Notes: generated from the sequence alone by a model not told the origin. Positions 41,933-53,519 are shown, counted from the stretch's first letter. The stretch: DNA of 64,000 nt from Arachis hypogaea (GCF_003086295.3 NC_092048.1:41354425-41418424); one strand, 5' to 3'. Made by a program: numbers and translations.

Positions 41933-43489
41933 TGACGCATGTGCATCATGTTGTATTTTTCTATGCTTTTTCATGCAAGAAATTAATGTTTAGTGCTTAA
42001 TTATTGAGTATTATTGTGCTTAAGTCATATATTACTTTGATCTCTTTGAATTGATTTATTTTGTAGAAAATGGTAGAGAAAGAAGCAAAAAGCACAAAAT
42101 AAGCTCAAAAGCAAAAAGGGAGCAGAGCTTTGAAGTTGTTGAAGTTGGCAATTCCTTCTTTGAAAAATACAAAGGAGTTGCTAACTTGGAAATTGAAGTT
42201 GGCAAATCCTTCTTTGAAAAATGCAAAGGAGTTGCTAACTTGGAAATTGAAGTTGGCAACTCCTTCCTTATTTCAACATTGAAGGCATTGGCAACTTAGT
42301 TTTCAAGTTGGCAACGCCTTCCTTATTTCAAAATGAAGGATGGAATATCAAGGCTCATGAAGGCGTTGGTAACTCAACCCTGGGTGTTAACAACGCCTTC
42401 ACTATCTCAGCATCAAAGGAGTTGCCAACGTGGGATTCAAGTTGGCAACGCCACTTTTTGGCTTATTGGCAACCTAACCTTGTCTTCTTCAAATAAGAAT
42501 AACTTGAGCTACAAAGTTCCAAATGAAGTGATTTTAGTGGCATTGGAAAGTAGGAATCAAGAGCTTTCCAAGCATATATGGCACTACATGGTGGACACTA
42601 AATTTGAGGGTGAAAACTTACCCCAAAAGTGCAAAGATGAACATAGTAAGGCCAGCTGACCTCTTCACCTTCCCTGGAAGATATCTTGAGCTGTAGAGCC
42701 TCAAATAATGCGCTTTTAATGACATTGGAAAGTAAACATCCAAAGATTTTCAACAATATATAATAGTATGGGGATGACATTCGTTTGAAGCTTCAGAAGC
42801 TGGCTTCATTTGGAGCTTCAGAATATGAAGACGTTGCTGACTTGGGTTGGTGAAAGCCTGTTTGTTGATAACGTGCCCGATGAGTAGCTTGGAAAATTTT
42901 GCAGCCGTGCATATGCACGATGGTCATTTTTTCAGGTGTGCGTACGCACACTTTTTGGCAAACTGAAGGCGTTACTACCAACAACGCTAGTTTCACACTT
43001 GGAGCTCTATTTGATTCACTTATCTCACCCAAGTCCACTTCAAATTTCAAGCAAGCAAAGCCCATAATTGTTAACCAATCAAGGCCACAAGAAACATCTA
43101 GAATAGTTAATTTTCATTTGATTGGAATTTATTTTTAATTTTATTTTAATTTGTAATTTAGACTAGCTGATAAATAGGCTTTAGTTCATCATAGGAAAGA
43201 GAGGACTCTTGGCTGGAAACACATTTTGGAGGGGTCTTCGGACCCTCTCTCCACACTTCTCTTCTCTTACATTTTCTTTCTCACTTTGTAAATATTTTAG
43301 TTATGAATTACTAACTCTTTCCATTGGGAAAGAGAGCTCTATTGCAATTCAATGGATTGATTTAATTTCATTCTCCATCCTCAATTCTTCTTTTATTGTT
43401 GCTTTAGAGAGAGTCTTTGTGCTTCATAAATCCAATTACTACCGAAAGGGGGATTAGATCTACTTGAATTACATGTGAGCCTTAAGAAA
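41933..43489 (+). repeat. 3' LTR of element C, truncated
   Basis: It matches 28898 to about 30440 of the 5' LTR and stops within the sequence corresponding to GTGAGCCTTGAGAAATGG. The TATA box is degraded (GATAAATA near 43170). Confidence 0.85.
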
Positions 43490-44222
43490 GGGGAGTGGTC
43501 CAGTGACATCTTGGACATCTTAGAGAGGCCGTCATAAAAGATCTCCAACATGGTCCACTCTGACATCATGTTTGGAGGGAATCTCCTGATCAGCTATTTG
43601 TACCTCTCCTAAGCTTCATAGAAGGACTCTCCCTCTTCTTGTCTGAAGGTCTGGACTTCCACCCTGAGCTTACTCAACTTTTGGGGTGGAAAGAACTTGG
43701 TCAGAAATCCAGTGACTACTTTCTCCCATGTGTCCAGGCTCTCCTTAGGCTGAGAATCCAGCCATAGCTTTGCTTTGTCCTTTACAACAAAAGGAAAGAG
43801 CATGAGTTTGTAAACCTCCGGGTTCACTCCATTGGTTTTGACCGTATCACAGATTTGCAGGAAATCAGATATGAACCTGTTGGGGTCCTCTTGCGGGAGT
43901 CCATGAAACAAACAATTCTGTTGCACCAGAGTGACCAGTTGAGGCTTGAGGTCGAAATTGTTAGCACCAATGGCAGGTATGAATATACTGCGCCCATAGA
44001 AGTCAGATGTGGGTGCAGTGTAAGAGCCAAGCACCTTCCTTGTATCTCCTCCAGCGTTTGGATTGGCTGCCATAGTTGTCTCTTCAGCTTCCTTCTCAAA
44101 AGATTCCATGAGATTCCCTCCGGCTCAGCAAGCTTGAGCTTGTTGCAATCACCGCCTCAAGGTCCTCTCAGGTTCAGGATCAGGATCAAGAAAGGTTTTC
44201 TTATCCCTATTCTTGCTCATAA
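43490..44222 (-). pseudogene. gag: gag fragment of element D
   Basis: The minus-strand ATG at 44222 gives M-S-K-N-R-D-K-K, then D-P-E-P-E-R-T-L as in A's Gag. A stop follows after R-R, and a longer frame from about 44109 covers the Gag core: N-F-D-L-K-P-Q-L, D-T-V-K-T-N-G-V, K-A-K-L-W-L-D-S-Q-P and F-P-P-Q-K-L-S. At 43610 TGG of Y-E-A-W-E-R-Y has become TAG. The sequence continues in frame to about 43500 and is cut by the junction. Confidence 0.8.
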
Positions 44223-45146
44223 ATAATCAAGAAGCAAAGCAAGAAAAGGAAAGGTAGGGGTCTCTATGTCAGAGTATAGAGGGCTCCCTGTGAGAAACTC
44301 TAATAAAGATATCAAATGGAATAAAGTAATAAATAAAAGGAATCGAAAATAAAGATGGGGGATTTAATTTAAAGAATTTTCGAAAAAAAAGAAAGAGAAA
44401 GAAGAGTTAAAGAGACACCAAACTTAAAATTAAAATAAGATAAGGCAAACAATTAACTAACAAGATTTGAAATTAAAGATGGAAGGCTTATTTTGAAAAT
44501 TTTCAAAAATTAGAAAGAAAAAGTCATAAAGATTTTGAAATTCAAATTTGAAAGAAAGAAAAACTAAAGAAAATACCAAACTTTAAAATTTGAATTTAAA
44601 ATAAAGATAAGATAACAAAATTTGAAAATCAAGAAAAAAGATAAGATAAAGATCAAATATCAAGAAAGATAGACAAGATATGATTAAAGAGAGTTAACAA
44701 GAAAATTAAAAAAAGATCACGAATGGGACACCAAACTTTAAAATTTTAAATCAAGATAAGAGAAGGATGCAAGAATTTTTGAAAATTCAAAAGAAAAGGT
44801 TTTTTTTTCGAATTAAAGGGAAAATAAAGACAAAAGAAACACCAAACTTAAAATTTGAAATTAAATAAAAATAATAAGCTAGGATACAAGAATTATCCAA
44901 AATTTTCAAGAATTAAAAAGAAAAAATCTTTAAAAGTTTTCGAAATTTAAAAGGGAAAGAAAAACACTAAAAAGATACCAAACTTAGAATTTGAAAATAA
45001 AGAAAAATTAATAATGAGAATTTTCAAAAAATTAGAGAAATAAGTAAAACTCAAATTAGAAACTCAAAAGAAAATAAATGGTCAAAAACTAATAAAAGTA
45101 CCTGATCTAAGTAACAAGACAACCGGTAGTTGTCAATCTTGAAAAA
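44223..45146 (-). other. AT-rich leader of element D
   Basis: No gene. Five AAGTTTGGTGT-type motifs on the minus strand (44426-44414, 44587-44573, 44740-44728, 44850-44839 and 44987-44976), spaced 110-160 bp in purine-rich filler. Confidence 0.7.
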
Positions 45147-45164
45147 TCCCCGGCAACGGCGCCA
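45147..45164 (-). promoter_or_regulatory. Primer-binding site of element D (tRNA-Asp)
   Basis: TCCCCGGCAACGGCGCCA on the plus strand, 18 of 18 against the tRNA-Asp 3' end, 6 bp inside the LTR. Confidence 0.9.
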
Positions 45165-45170
45165 AAAATT

Positions 45171-46649
45171 TGGTGCGTAAAATTAGAACTCGCACAACGT
45201 TATCGACAAGTGCACCGGGTCGTCCAAGTAATACCTCAGGTGAGTGAGGATCGATCCCACGAGGATTGTTAGATTGAGCAAGCAATAGTTATCCTGTTGT
45301 ACTTAGTTAGGCAAACAGTAAAAGATAGTTATTGTTGTTATTAACGCATAAACAGTGAAATAGCAAGTAAAGAAAGCAAATAAACAAATCTAGAATAAAA
45401 CAATGATGAGAAATAGTTAAGGTCTCGGAGATGTTTCTCTTTCCAGATTAAGACGTCTTACCAACTATTTCAACAATGAGTGATTCGTTCTATGGCAAAT
45501 CATAAGTGATTAAAACCTAATCTCTTAGCGATTTAATCTCCTCTAATCTTACTAAAATGCCACAGACAAGGTCAATTGTTTCAAATCAGAGGGTGAAGTT
45601 CAGAAAACCAGTTTGGCATCACAAAAACCTCAATTACCCACAGCTAACTGGATTTTATGTCACATATATCTAATTAGCTTAGGTAGATTGCAGTTTAGGA
45701 GGAGTGTTTTCAAGCTGTAGCTCAAGCGAGATAGCTCTCTCGAGAATCACAAGAACTCATGTAGAATAAGGGGTTATACTCTCGTTCCACCCCAGATTCA
45801 TAGGATTAAGAACAAAAATAACACCTTAGAATTGAATCAGACATTAATTAAAATAGAAGAATAATTACCTTAATCTATAGAAATAAACAGAGCTCCTAAC
45901 CTTAACCAGGAGGTTTGGTTGCTCATAACTTTACGAAGAAAACAGAGTTCTAAAAGAAGATCTATATCTCAATCTGAATCTGTATGTGAATGTGAATGTG
46001 AATGTTTGTAAACCTAAGTGATCTCCTCTTTAAATAGTAAATACTAGACTTAAAAGATGTTGATTTAAATTTAAAAGTTACAAGGGTAAGATAAGATAAG
46101 CTAAGGAGTGCTAAAATCCACTTTGGGGCCTACTTTGGTGATTGCTTCAGTTCTTCCTAGTGTTCAGCACCAATCTGGGCATTGAACGCCTATAGGGGGA
46201 GTGCATTCTGTCCCTTACTCCCTGGCTGGCGTTGAACGCCAGTTTTGGGCGTTCAGCGCTGAGAGTTGCTCCTTCTTGGGCGCCTAAAGGCGTTTAGCAC
46301 CTAATTTGGTAGTGATTCCAGAAGAAAAGTATAAACTATCATATATATATATTTGGAAATATCTAGAAGTTAGCTTTCTAACTCCATTGAGACCGCATCA
46401 ATTGGACCTTTGTAGCTCAAGTTATGCTCATTGGAATGCAAGGAGGTCAGGGTTGACAACATCTGCTATCCTTTCTTTGTCTTTGCACAAGACTCTGCCA
46501 AATTCACCTAAAATCATAAAAATGTCACAAAAACTTAAAGTAGCATCCAAAGGTGAATTTTGCACTAAAACATACTAAAACTTAATAAAATCTAACTAAA
46601 AACAGTATAAAAACAGCTAGAAAAAAGGGTATAAGATGCTCACACATCA
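45171..46649 (-). repeat. 5' LTR of element D
   Basis: 1479 bp, starting TGATGTGTGAGC at 46649 and ending TTACGCACCA at 45171 on the minus strand. GGCGTTGAACGCC palindromes lie at 46157-46303, and a weak TATA (TATTTAAA) at 46036-46029. Confidence 0.85.
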
Positions 46650-47065
46650 AGAGGGACCATCTTCTTTGCTGTGACGCTACCAAGGAGAAGACGAACAGTG
46701 CCACTAGAGAGAGGATGAAGGGCGACACCGTCAAAGCCCAAAGTCAGGCAACAACAGTGGTAGAGTATGAAGGTTACAGAGAGAGGAAATGAAGGAACAT
46801 GAAGAAAAAGAAATTAGGTTGAAAATGCTAAGGGTATGAATGCAATTACAAAAATATTGAAGGGATAAAATTGTAAAAAATTTCAGTGTCTTAAACTAAA
46901 AATTAGTGTCTTAACTAATTGGAGAGACACGAAATACATATTTTTTGTGGGTATCTCTGTGTACCCGTATCTCTCTTGTTTATGTGTCTCACATACCAAC
47001 AAAAGAACATGTCGTACCGTGTCTCTGTCATTAGCATACACGCACATCAACCATACAGTGCCTAA
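46650..47065. other. Intergenic, no recognised feature
   Basis: I see no convincing gene. A GA-rich part (46660-46800) resembles the filler of small DNA transposons. The GAGACACG/GTGTCTC sequences near 46925-46990 resemble those of the tandem duplication to the right. Confidence 0.4.
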
Positions 47066-47357
47066 CGGTCCATTTGGTTATTGCCCATGTCTATCAAAGA
47101 GATAGACACGGTGACACAGGTCCAGTGTTTGTTTTATTAGACATAAAAAAGAGAGAGATACGATTACATACAAAAGTACATCGAATACGTGTATTTTGTG
47201 TCTCTCCCAAACGGCTTGTTTGGTTATTGTCCATGTCTATCAAAGACATAGACACGGTGACACACATCCAGTGTTTGTTTTATGAGGCACAAAAAAAGAG
47301 AGAGACATGGTTACACACAAAAGTACATAGAATACGTATATTTTGTGTCTTTCCCAA
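47066..47357. repeat. 146-bp tandem duplication
   Basis: Two copies at a 146-bp offset, each beginning GTTTGGTTATTG, containing CCATGTCTATCAAAGA and ATAGACACGGTGACAC, and ending GTGTCTCTCCCAAA. Divergence is about 10 percent by eye. The short open frames across it are repeats of one another. Confidence 0.75.
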
Positions 47358-48940
47358 ATAGTGAGACACGATTTTTAAAGGTGGACATAGATTATACCAT
47401 TTTTTTGGACAATTTCACCTTTACTAATTTTATAAAATTCCTAACACTACCTTCCTTCCTACTTTATCTCCTCCCACTTCATCTTTCTCAGTGGGTCTCA
47501 ACTCTTCCATCTCCTCACTGCCATCTTTCTCTTCTTCTTCATCTCGGTCTATTCCTCTTTTAGGATAGCTACATCTTTTTTTCCTCTTCATCTTCATCTA
47601 CTCCTCTAATCCCCAACCATTTCTCTGCCTCTGCTACTTCTTGTTGCATCTACACCTTTGTTTATGTCCAAATCCGCTATTGTTGTAACTCTTTGTTGCA
47701 TCTATCATCGTCTCTAATGTTGTTAGCTTCCAGATCTTCCATTATTCTTCTTTTCCTTTTCTCGATTTGCTTCTACCTCTGCCTCTCTTGTTCAAGACCT
47801 TCATCATTTTCATCATCTTCAAAAATCGAGGTTACAAAAATGGTATTGGCTTTGCTGGTGGATCTTTGAACTGAAGATGGAAGGAAAATTTTGGTGTTGT
47901 TGGAGGCAAATGGCTAGGACTGTTTGTTTAATATATTGGTTTATTTTATTTGATTAATTTCTTTTATTAGTTCGAGAGTTGTTAATGGTGGTAGAAAAGT
48001 GGAGGTGGTTGTTTAGACAGTGGAAGAGAAAAAGTGGTGATGGTGGTGGTATTTTATGGTAAAGGCAATGTTGATATCTTATGAAGACTTAATTTATTGT
48101 TGTGTCTTGTGCTTACTTATCAAACAAATTGAAATAATATGTATATCACTATGTTTATGTCTTCAATGTTTATGTATTTGTGTCCATGTCTCAAACGCAA
48201 GCTAAGAGAACTACGACGTGTTAATAGACCCCAACCTTGCTTAGCCAATATTGCAAAGTTAAAAACCTTGAGATCCTTAAAGTTAATACCTCTTTGATTC
48301 TTTGGTCTACATGAAATCTACCAACCAACCCATTGCATTCTTCTCTTAGTTATCTTTTGTTCCTACCAAAACTACAACATGGATCTTTGAAGATCATCCA
48401 AAAGAATTTTCAGGAGTTTAAAGTAACTCAATGTGTAAATGAGAACCATTGTAGCCACTGCTTTAATAAGAATTTCTCTTCCACCTATAAATAAAAGTCT
48501 TCTCTTCTAGTGCAGAAGTTTCTAGTTGACTTTATCTTTTTCTAGTTGACTTTAAAAGGAAGAGAAGAATCAAAGAAGTGAAAGCAGTGCCACTAACCTT
48601 CAACAGAGACACGGACGGCGACCGGCAAGACGAAGGCGACCGGCGACATAGCAGCGAGGTACTCCAAGCCTCGAACAGAGAAGCCATGGAGGACAAGGAC
48701 AGGGGGAAGGAGGATGCCGAGCTACAAGAGAGGGTCTGGGCTCGGGAAAGAGGAAGCCGCGGAGGCGCCGACAACAGGAACGGCGGGGGCACTGCCGCAA
48801 AATTGTTTTAGGGAGAACCTAGGGTTTTGGTTTGGTGATTTTGAACTTTGCTTCAGAGTTCAGAGGGATAGTGATTCACGAATAAGGGGTGTGTTGGGGG
48901 AAGGGGTGAGTGAGTGACGCTGAACGTTGTTTTTTTAAAA
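47358..48940. other. Intergenic with a GC-rich segment at 48560-48930
   Basis: 47440-47860 is CT-rich with no ORF of interest. 48560-48930 has raised GC and is open on both strands, which suggests transposon filler or a captured exon fragment. I do not recognise a protein in it. Confidence 0.35.
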
Positions 48941-48944
48941 AAAA

Positions 48945-49148
48945 TCAAAACAGCACCGTTTATCAAGAACCGGCCAGTTATCGGTCCAGTCCAACTGAGC
49001 GGTTACCGATCCGGTCCAACTGGCCGGTTCAGCAATTTTTGAAGGATTCGTGAATGGGCGGTTATTAGCAGCGGACCGGATCATTTTCATTGTCGGTTCC
49101 TGGTTCGACCGGCCGGTCCGGTTCGATCTGATTTTTAGAACCACGAGT
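48945..49148. mobile_element. End of a non-autonomous DNA transposon (CCGGCCGGTTC-rich)
   Basis: AACCGGCCAGTTATCGGTCC at the left and GACCGGCCGGTCCGGTTCGA then TTTTTAGAACC at the right are typical of hAT-like elements of legumes with CCGGTC repeats. I did not find exact terminal repeats or a target duplication. Confidence 0.4.
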
Positions 49149-49149
49149 A

Positions 49150-49690
49150 ATAATGACATTATATGTCAAAGACAAAACGAACTTAATAACAAAATAAAAT
49201 AAGTTCAGCATGGTCTTTGTCTTCATAAAAGTCGTTGACCTGCCAGTATACTTCGACGACCTAGCCAATGTCCTTTTAGCTCTGTTTATGGCTCGGCGAT
49301 GCCTGAACCCCTCATCAATCTTCCATAGAGGTAGAGTGCCTTCTTAATGTCTGGGCGGATTGGAAACACTTAGTGAGGTGGTCGCGCCTCTTATGTACGT
49401 CCTGAAGCATCTGCTGAAGCCACCTAGCCATCTGATAGTCGAGGATCTTTCTGATCATGGCATCGTGAGTCTTCTCCCTATTAATTTCTCCTACACAAAG
49501 AAATATTTAGCATTAGTTAATCAAAATTAAATACATAATTAAACAAAATAGAAGATATAAACTAGCTAAAGTTTGAATATGTTGAGTTTTTACCACCCAC
49601 GTCTGAAACCATCGCTCTTTGGTCTTAGCAGGGATCTTCTTGTAGCCCAGCCAACGGTGTTTGCAGTGTATTTTGCTTCAGTTATTTAGG
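49150..49690 (-). pseudogene. CACTA (En/Spm) plant transposase fragment, two exons
   Basis: On the minus strand, W-L-G-Y-K-K-I-P-A-K-T-K-E-R-W-F-Q-T-W-V (49655-49596) is followed by a GT...AG intron of about 100 bp. An exon then reads E-I-N-R-E-K-T, M-I-R-K-I-L-D-Y-Q-M-A-R-W-L-Q-Q-M-L-Q-D-V and R-R-D-H-L-T. After a frame change come A-R-S-S-K-Y-T-G-R-S-T-T-F-M-K-T-K (near 49260-49210). These match what I remember of the plant Ptta/En/Spm transposase family. Frames are broken, so it is a dead fragment. Confidence 0.6.
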
Positions 49691-49724
49691 AAAAGTCATC
49701 CGATCTAATCGTTAATTGAAATTG

Positions 49725-50830
49725 CGGTTCGGTTTGGTTCGGTTTTTGCCGAGACCACCTGGACCAAACCAAACCAATTAAAATCGGCATGATTTGGTTC
49801 AATTTGTTTGGTTTTTTCCATTAATTCACACAAAAACCAATCATACTATTTTATAAAGTCATAACATTGAAATCATGCAAAATAATAAGTCAATAACTAA
49901 CAAAAGTTTTAACACAATGAAATTCAATGACAAAAGAAATTATAATACGACAATTAAAGTCATTAAAATTTCAATAGTCAACACATAAATTACACTGCAT
50001 AATTACACCATTTTCACTTTTCAGAATCATAAAAATAGAATTAAAAATCAAAATTATACAATGCATAATTACACAACTTCTAGAATCATAAAAATAGAAT
50101 TAAAAAAAATTGTACACCCAGAATCATAGAAAAATAGAAGCAGAAGCCAACAAAATAAAATTACTAACATTTGAAAATTAGAAACAAATATATTGAATAA
50201 TACTCAATACCAAAAAATCAACAAGGTTGAACAGAAATTGAATACCTGACTCGGAGGCTCCATTTTTGAGGACGATGGCGCAGAAGACGACGATGCCTAC
50301 TGATGCATGGAGGAGATGGCAGTTGCTGTGCATGGAGGACGACGGGGATGGGAGGGAGAGAAAAGGCCATGCCAAGGAGAAGGAAGCGCGAACGAGGTAG
50401 GGAGGGATAGAAAAGACCGCCATGGAGAAGAGGGAAGCATGACGAGGAAGGGCCGCTGCAAGGGTGCTCCAGTCATGTCAGGCGCTGAGACGGCACTGTG
50501 GAGGGTAGGAGGAGGAGTTTTCGGCACTGTAGTGTAGATTGTTCGAGCTTGAGTGGAAAGAGTTAGGGCATTAGGGTTTGCTTTCTGACTGGAGTAAAAA
50601 TGGCGGCTAGGTTATGTGCTTGGGGGGCTTGGTTTGTTAGGGTTTTTAAGTAAACCGGTTCGGTTCGATTAGGATTTTCGCTATTAGAAATAAAAACTGA
50701 ACCAAACTGAAAAAAACTACAAAATGTCAGTTTTTAGTTTTTTTGGTTTTCGATTTATTCAGTTTTCAATTTTTTCAGTTCGATCAGTCGGTTTTGTTCG
50801 GTTTGGATCGATTTTGAACATCCCTAAGCT
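49725..50830. mobile_element. Probable non-autonomous DNA transposon with GGTTCGGTTTGGTTCGG subterminal repeats
   Basis: The left edge has GGTTCGGTTTGGTTCGG and GGACCAAACCAAACC. The right part has AAACCGGTTCGGTTCGATT and GTTCGGTTTGGATCG, and ends near AACATCCCT, the usual end of such legume elements. The middle has a GC-rich segment (50240-50560), open on both strands, like the one at 48560-48930. Exact termini were not identified. Confidence 0.45.
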
Positions 50831-51408
50831 TAGTAACGTTGTCAAACCATCAGGCCAAATCATCATTCGTACGACGAGCAGTGGAGGAGGGGCATCTCAA
50901 TGGGATCCATGAGTGGATTCCGGCACTGAAGCAACTCCTGGTCATGCTTTAAAGCATTTTTAACCTTCTAAATCAACAACACCAACGACGAAGAAAATAC
51001 AACAGATCTCAATTAGTGAAACCATGATGTAATACCAGAGGAGAAGAAGTTATTTGAGGCTTCAAAATATCAAATAAATTAGATTGAGAATAAGTTACTG
51101 GAGAGAGTGTTGTTGTTGTTGTTGCTGGAGAAGAAGTTATTAGAGGAGGAGGAGGCGGTGAGAAATGAACTACGCGACAAGCAGCAATGGCAGATCTGGA
51201 TAGCAAGGAAATGATTTGCAACAAAGGAGTGAGGCGACGCGACCAAAGAAGGCAACGATGAGAAAAGAATGGCATGACAACAAGAAAGTCAGATTTGGAC
51301 GGTGATGAGACGATCTGCGAACTCAGACAACGCCGACGTCGCTAAGAACCGAGATCTCAAAGACAAAGGCGATAGCGCCAAGACCTCAGAAGATGACGGC
51401 GATGAGAC
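50831..51408. other. Intergenic, no recognised gene
   Basis: Includes a short GTTGTTGTT run near 51110. A GA-rich, GACGGCGATGAGAC-like segment lies near 51300-51408. No supportable coding region. Confidence 0.35.
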
Positions 51409-52490
51409 TGATGAGTGGAATTTTGTATGGTTTAGAATTTTACAAATGAAATCTCGTTGCAAGTATAGTTTCTAAACCAACGAATAATCCTCTCATGCAA
51501 AAAATTGTTTGTCACAAGTACAAACCCCAATAAAAATAACCGAAGTATTCAAACCTCGGGTCATCTCTCAAAGAAATTGCAGGGAAGTGTTCTTGCTATT
51601 GGTTATGGATTATATATCTTTGGGGTTTTGGATAGGAAACATGAAAGATAAATTGCAAGAAAGTAAATGGAAACTCAAATAATAAAACGGTCTTGGCAAG
51701 GGTTGATGGTTAAGGATCTATATCCTTGTTACTAACCACAACATGATAATTGTAAGGATCAATCTCATTAAGTCATCCTCTAACAAGTGAAGGAAAGTCA
51801 AATGAGCTACACCAATCCTAATCCATAAGTCCTAGCCACATCACTAATTAACTTAGTGAGAGCTAGAGTTAATGGACACCAATTATCAAGACTTGGACAT
51901 TAGCAACTCAATTTCACCTAAGTTACCATCCCAAGTCAAGAACACAAAAATCTACACTAACATCCTTCCAAGCATTTAATCAAACACTTGGAAGGCACAA
52001 AAGGAAAGCAAGATAAAATTGCAAGAAATATAGATCTACACTACCAATTGCAAGGAAATTAATAACAATAAAGCAAATCAACAATAAAAGAAATCAAACA
52101 TAAATTGCATTAAAGAGAAGTAGAAGAAACAAGAGTGCATCAACAACAAAGTAAAAAAATACAAGGAATGAAATACTAAACTAGAGAAGCAAAGGAAGAG
52201 GAACAAGAAATTGAAAAATAAAAGTAAATCAAAGCAAGAATTAAACCTAGATCTAAGAAATCCTAATCTACATCTAACCTAATTCTAGAGAGAAGAGAGA
52301 GCTTCTCTCTCTAGAAACTAACTAAAGCATCCTCAAAACTAAACTATGTGTCCCCCCTGACTCCTCTTGATTTCTGCATGTAATAGGCTCAGAAATGAGT
52401 TGGATTTGGGCCTGGGAAGCCCAGAAATTGCCCCCAGCATTTTCACTTAATGAGGTCATGTGCGAGCATCGACGCGTACGCGTGGGTCAC
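51409..52490 (-). repeat. Truncated LTR (B-related family), minus orientation
   Basis: Read on the minus strand it ends CCACTCATCA at 51409 and contains the B-like sequences GTTAGTTTCTAGAGAGAGAA and CTATACTTGCAACGAGATTTC. Its start is lost near 52490, next to the palindrome CGACGCGTACGCGTG (52470-52484). Confidence 0.7.
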
Positions 52491-53296
52491 ATTCTAGTAT
52501 TTTAGTTCATTCTACTTCTCTTGTTAATTTTCTTTATTTTGTCAATTTTAGTTTATGAACTCTTTTGTTGATTTCCATTTCCTTTTAATGTAATTTATGA
52601 TTTCCATACCTTTTTATAATTGCTATAGTTTCCTATTGTTGATCTCTTGCCTTTGTAGTTATAGCTTCCTTTAATTCTTGCAATTTATGATGTTTACTTT
52701 TATTTCCCTCTATGTGTTTGATGAAATGTCTCTTTTAGTTATGAGTTAGATTTTTCTCCTCTTGGCTTGGGTTGCGTAATTGGAGACTCTTGAGTTATCA
52801 AACTCTTTTGTTGATTGATAATTAGAAGTTGCTAGTTGACTTGAATTTCACTAACGCTAGTCTTTCACTATGATTTGACTAGGACTTGTGGACTCAAGTT
52901 GATTATATCCACTTGACTTTCCTTCATAGTTAGGGTTAACTAAGTGGGATCAATGGACAATTCTTGTCACAATTGATGATGATAATGAGGATAGGACTTC
53001 TAATTCTCATTCCTTACCAAAAACTTTCTTAGTTATTAGCTTATTTATCTTGTTATTTATATTTCTTGTCTCTTACTACAAAAACCCCAAAACATTCCTT
53101 CATAGCCAATAATAAAGCACTTCATTGTAATTCCTAGGGAGAACGACCCGGGATTAATACTCTCGGTTATTTTTATTGGGGTTTGTACTTGTGACAAACA
53201 AATTTTTTATGTGAGGATTGTTTGTTGGTTTAGAAACTATACTTGCAACGAGATTTCAATTGTGAAATTCTAAACCATACAAAATTATCTTCATCA
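52491..53296 (+). repeat. Truncated LTR (same family), plus orientation, head-to-head with the previous one
   Basis: It begins mid-LTR at TCTTGTTAATTTTC and ends TATCTTCATCA at 53296. It shares about 88 percent with the inverted copy over its last 60 bases. The primer site after it identifies it as a former 5' LTR. Confidence 0.7.
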
Positions 53297-53299
53297 AAA

Positions 53300-53317
53300 T
53301 GGCGCCGTTGCTGGGGA
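53300..53317 (+). promoter_or_regulatory. Orphan primer-binding site (tRNA-Asp)
   Basis: TGGCGCCGTTGCTGGGGA matches the tRNA-Asp complement at 17 of 18 positions, 3 bp after the LTR end. No element interior follows it; the next 200 bp contain a GTGTGGGTAACT-type repeat. Confidence 0.75.
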
Positions 53318-53519
53318 CAATAGTGTGGGTAACTTAGGAGATGGCGCTGCAATCAGAAAACAACGATGATGGTGCCACGATAAAGAAGACGACAATAGTG
53401 TGGGTAACTCTGAAGACGTACTTTGGGTGGGTAACTCAGTAACTGTTTGGAGAAGATAAGAATGGTGTGGGTGAGTTAGGGTTAGTGATGGTAACTCAGG
53501 AACTATTTTATTTTATTTA

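Larger units (their letters stand above)
28898..43489 (+). mobile_element. Element C: gypsy-type element with a novel ORF, interrupted by element B and truncated on the right
   Basis: The 5' LTR occupies 28898-30838 and resumes at 38909-39168 after insertion B. The primer site is at 39175-39192, the interior at 39169-41932, and a 3' LTR starts at 41933 (TGACGCATGTGCATCATG, compare TGATGCATGCGCATCATG at 28898) but is cut at about 43489 where element D begins. About 640 bp of the 3' LTR are missing, so no target duplication can be read. Confidence 0.85.
43490..46649 (-). mobile_element. Element D: truncated minus-strand gypsy element
   Basis: It consists of a 5' LTR (45171-46649), primer site, A/T-rich leader and the first two thirds of gag, ending abruptly at the junction with the C LTR. 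The LTR begins TGATGTGTGAGCATC, a different family from E/A and F. No 3' part exists in the window. Confidence 0.85.

Noticed and set aside
48578..48811. 77-codon charged frame, with an opposing frame on the other strand
   Set aside because: Open on both strands because of GC-rich composition; no similarity to a known protein and no exon context.
50307..50537. 76-codon frame in GC-rich DNA
   Set aside because: Same situation as 48578-48811; it lies inside a probable non-autonomous transposon.
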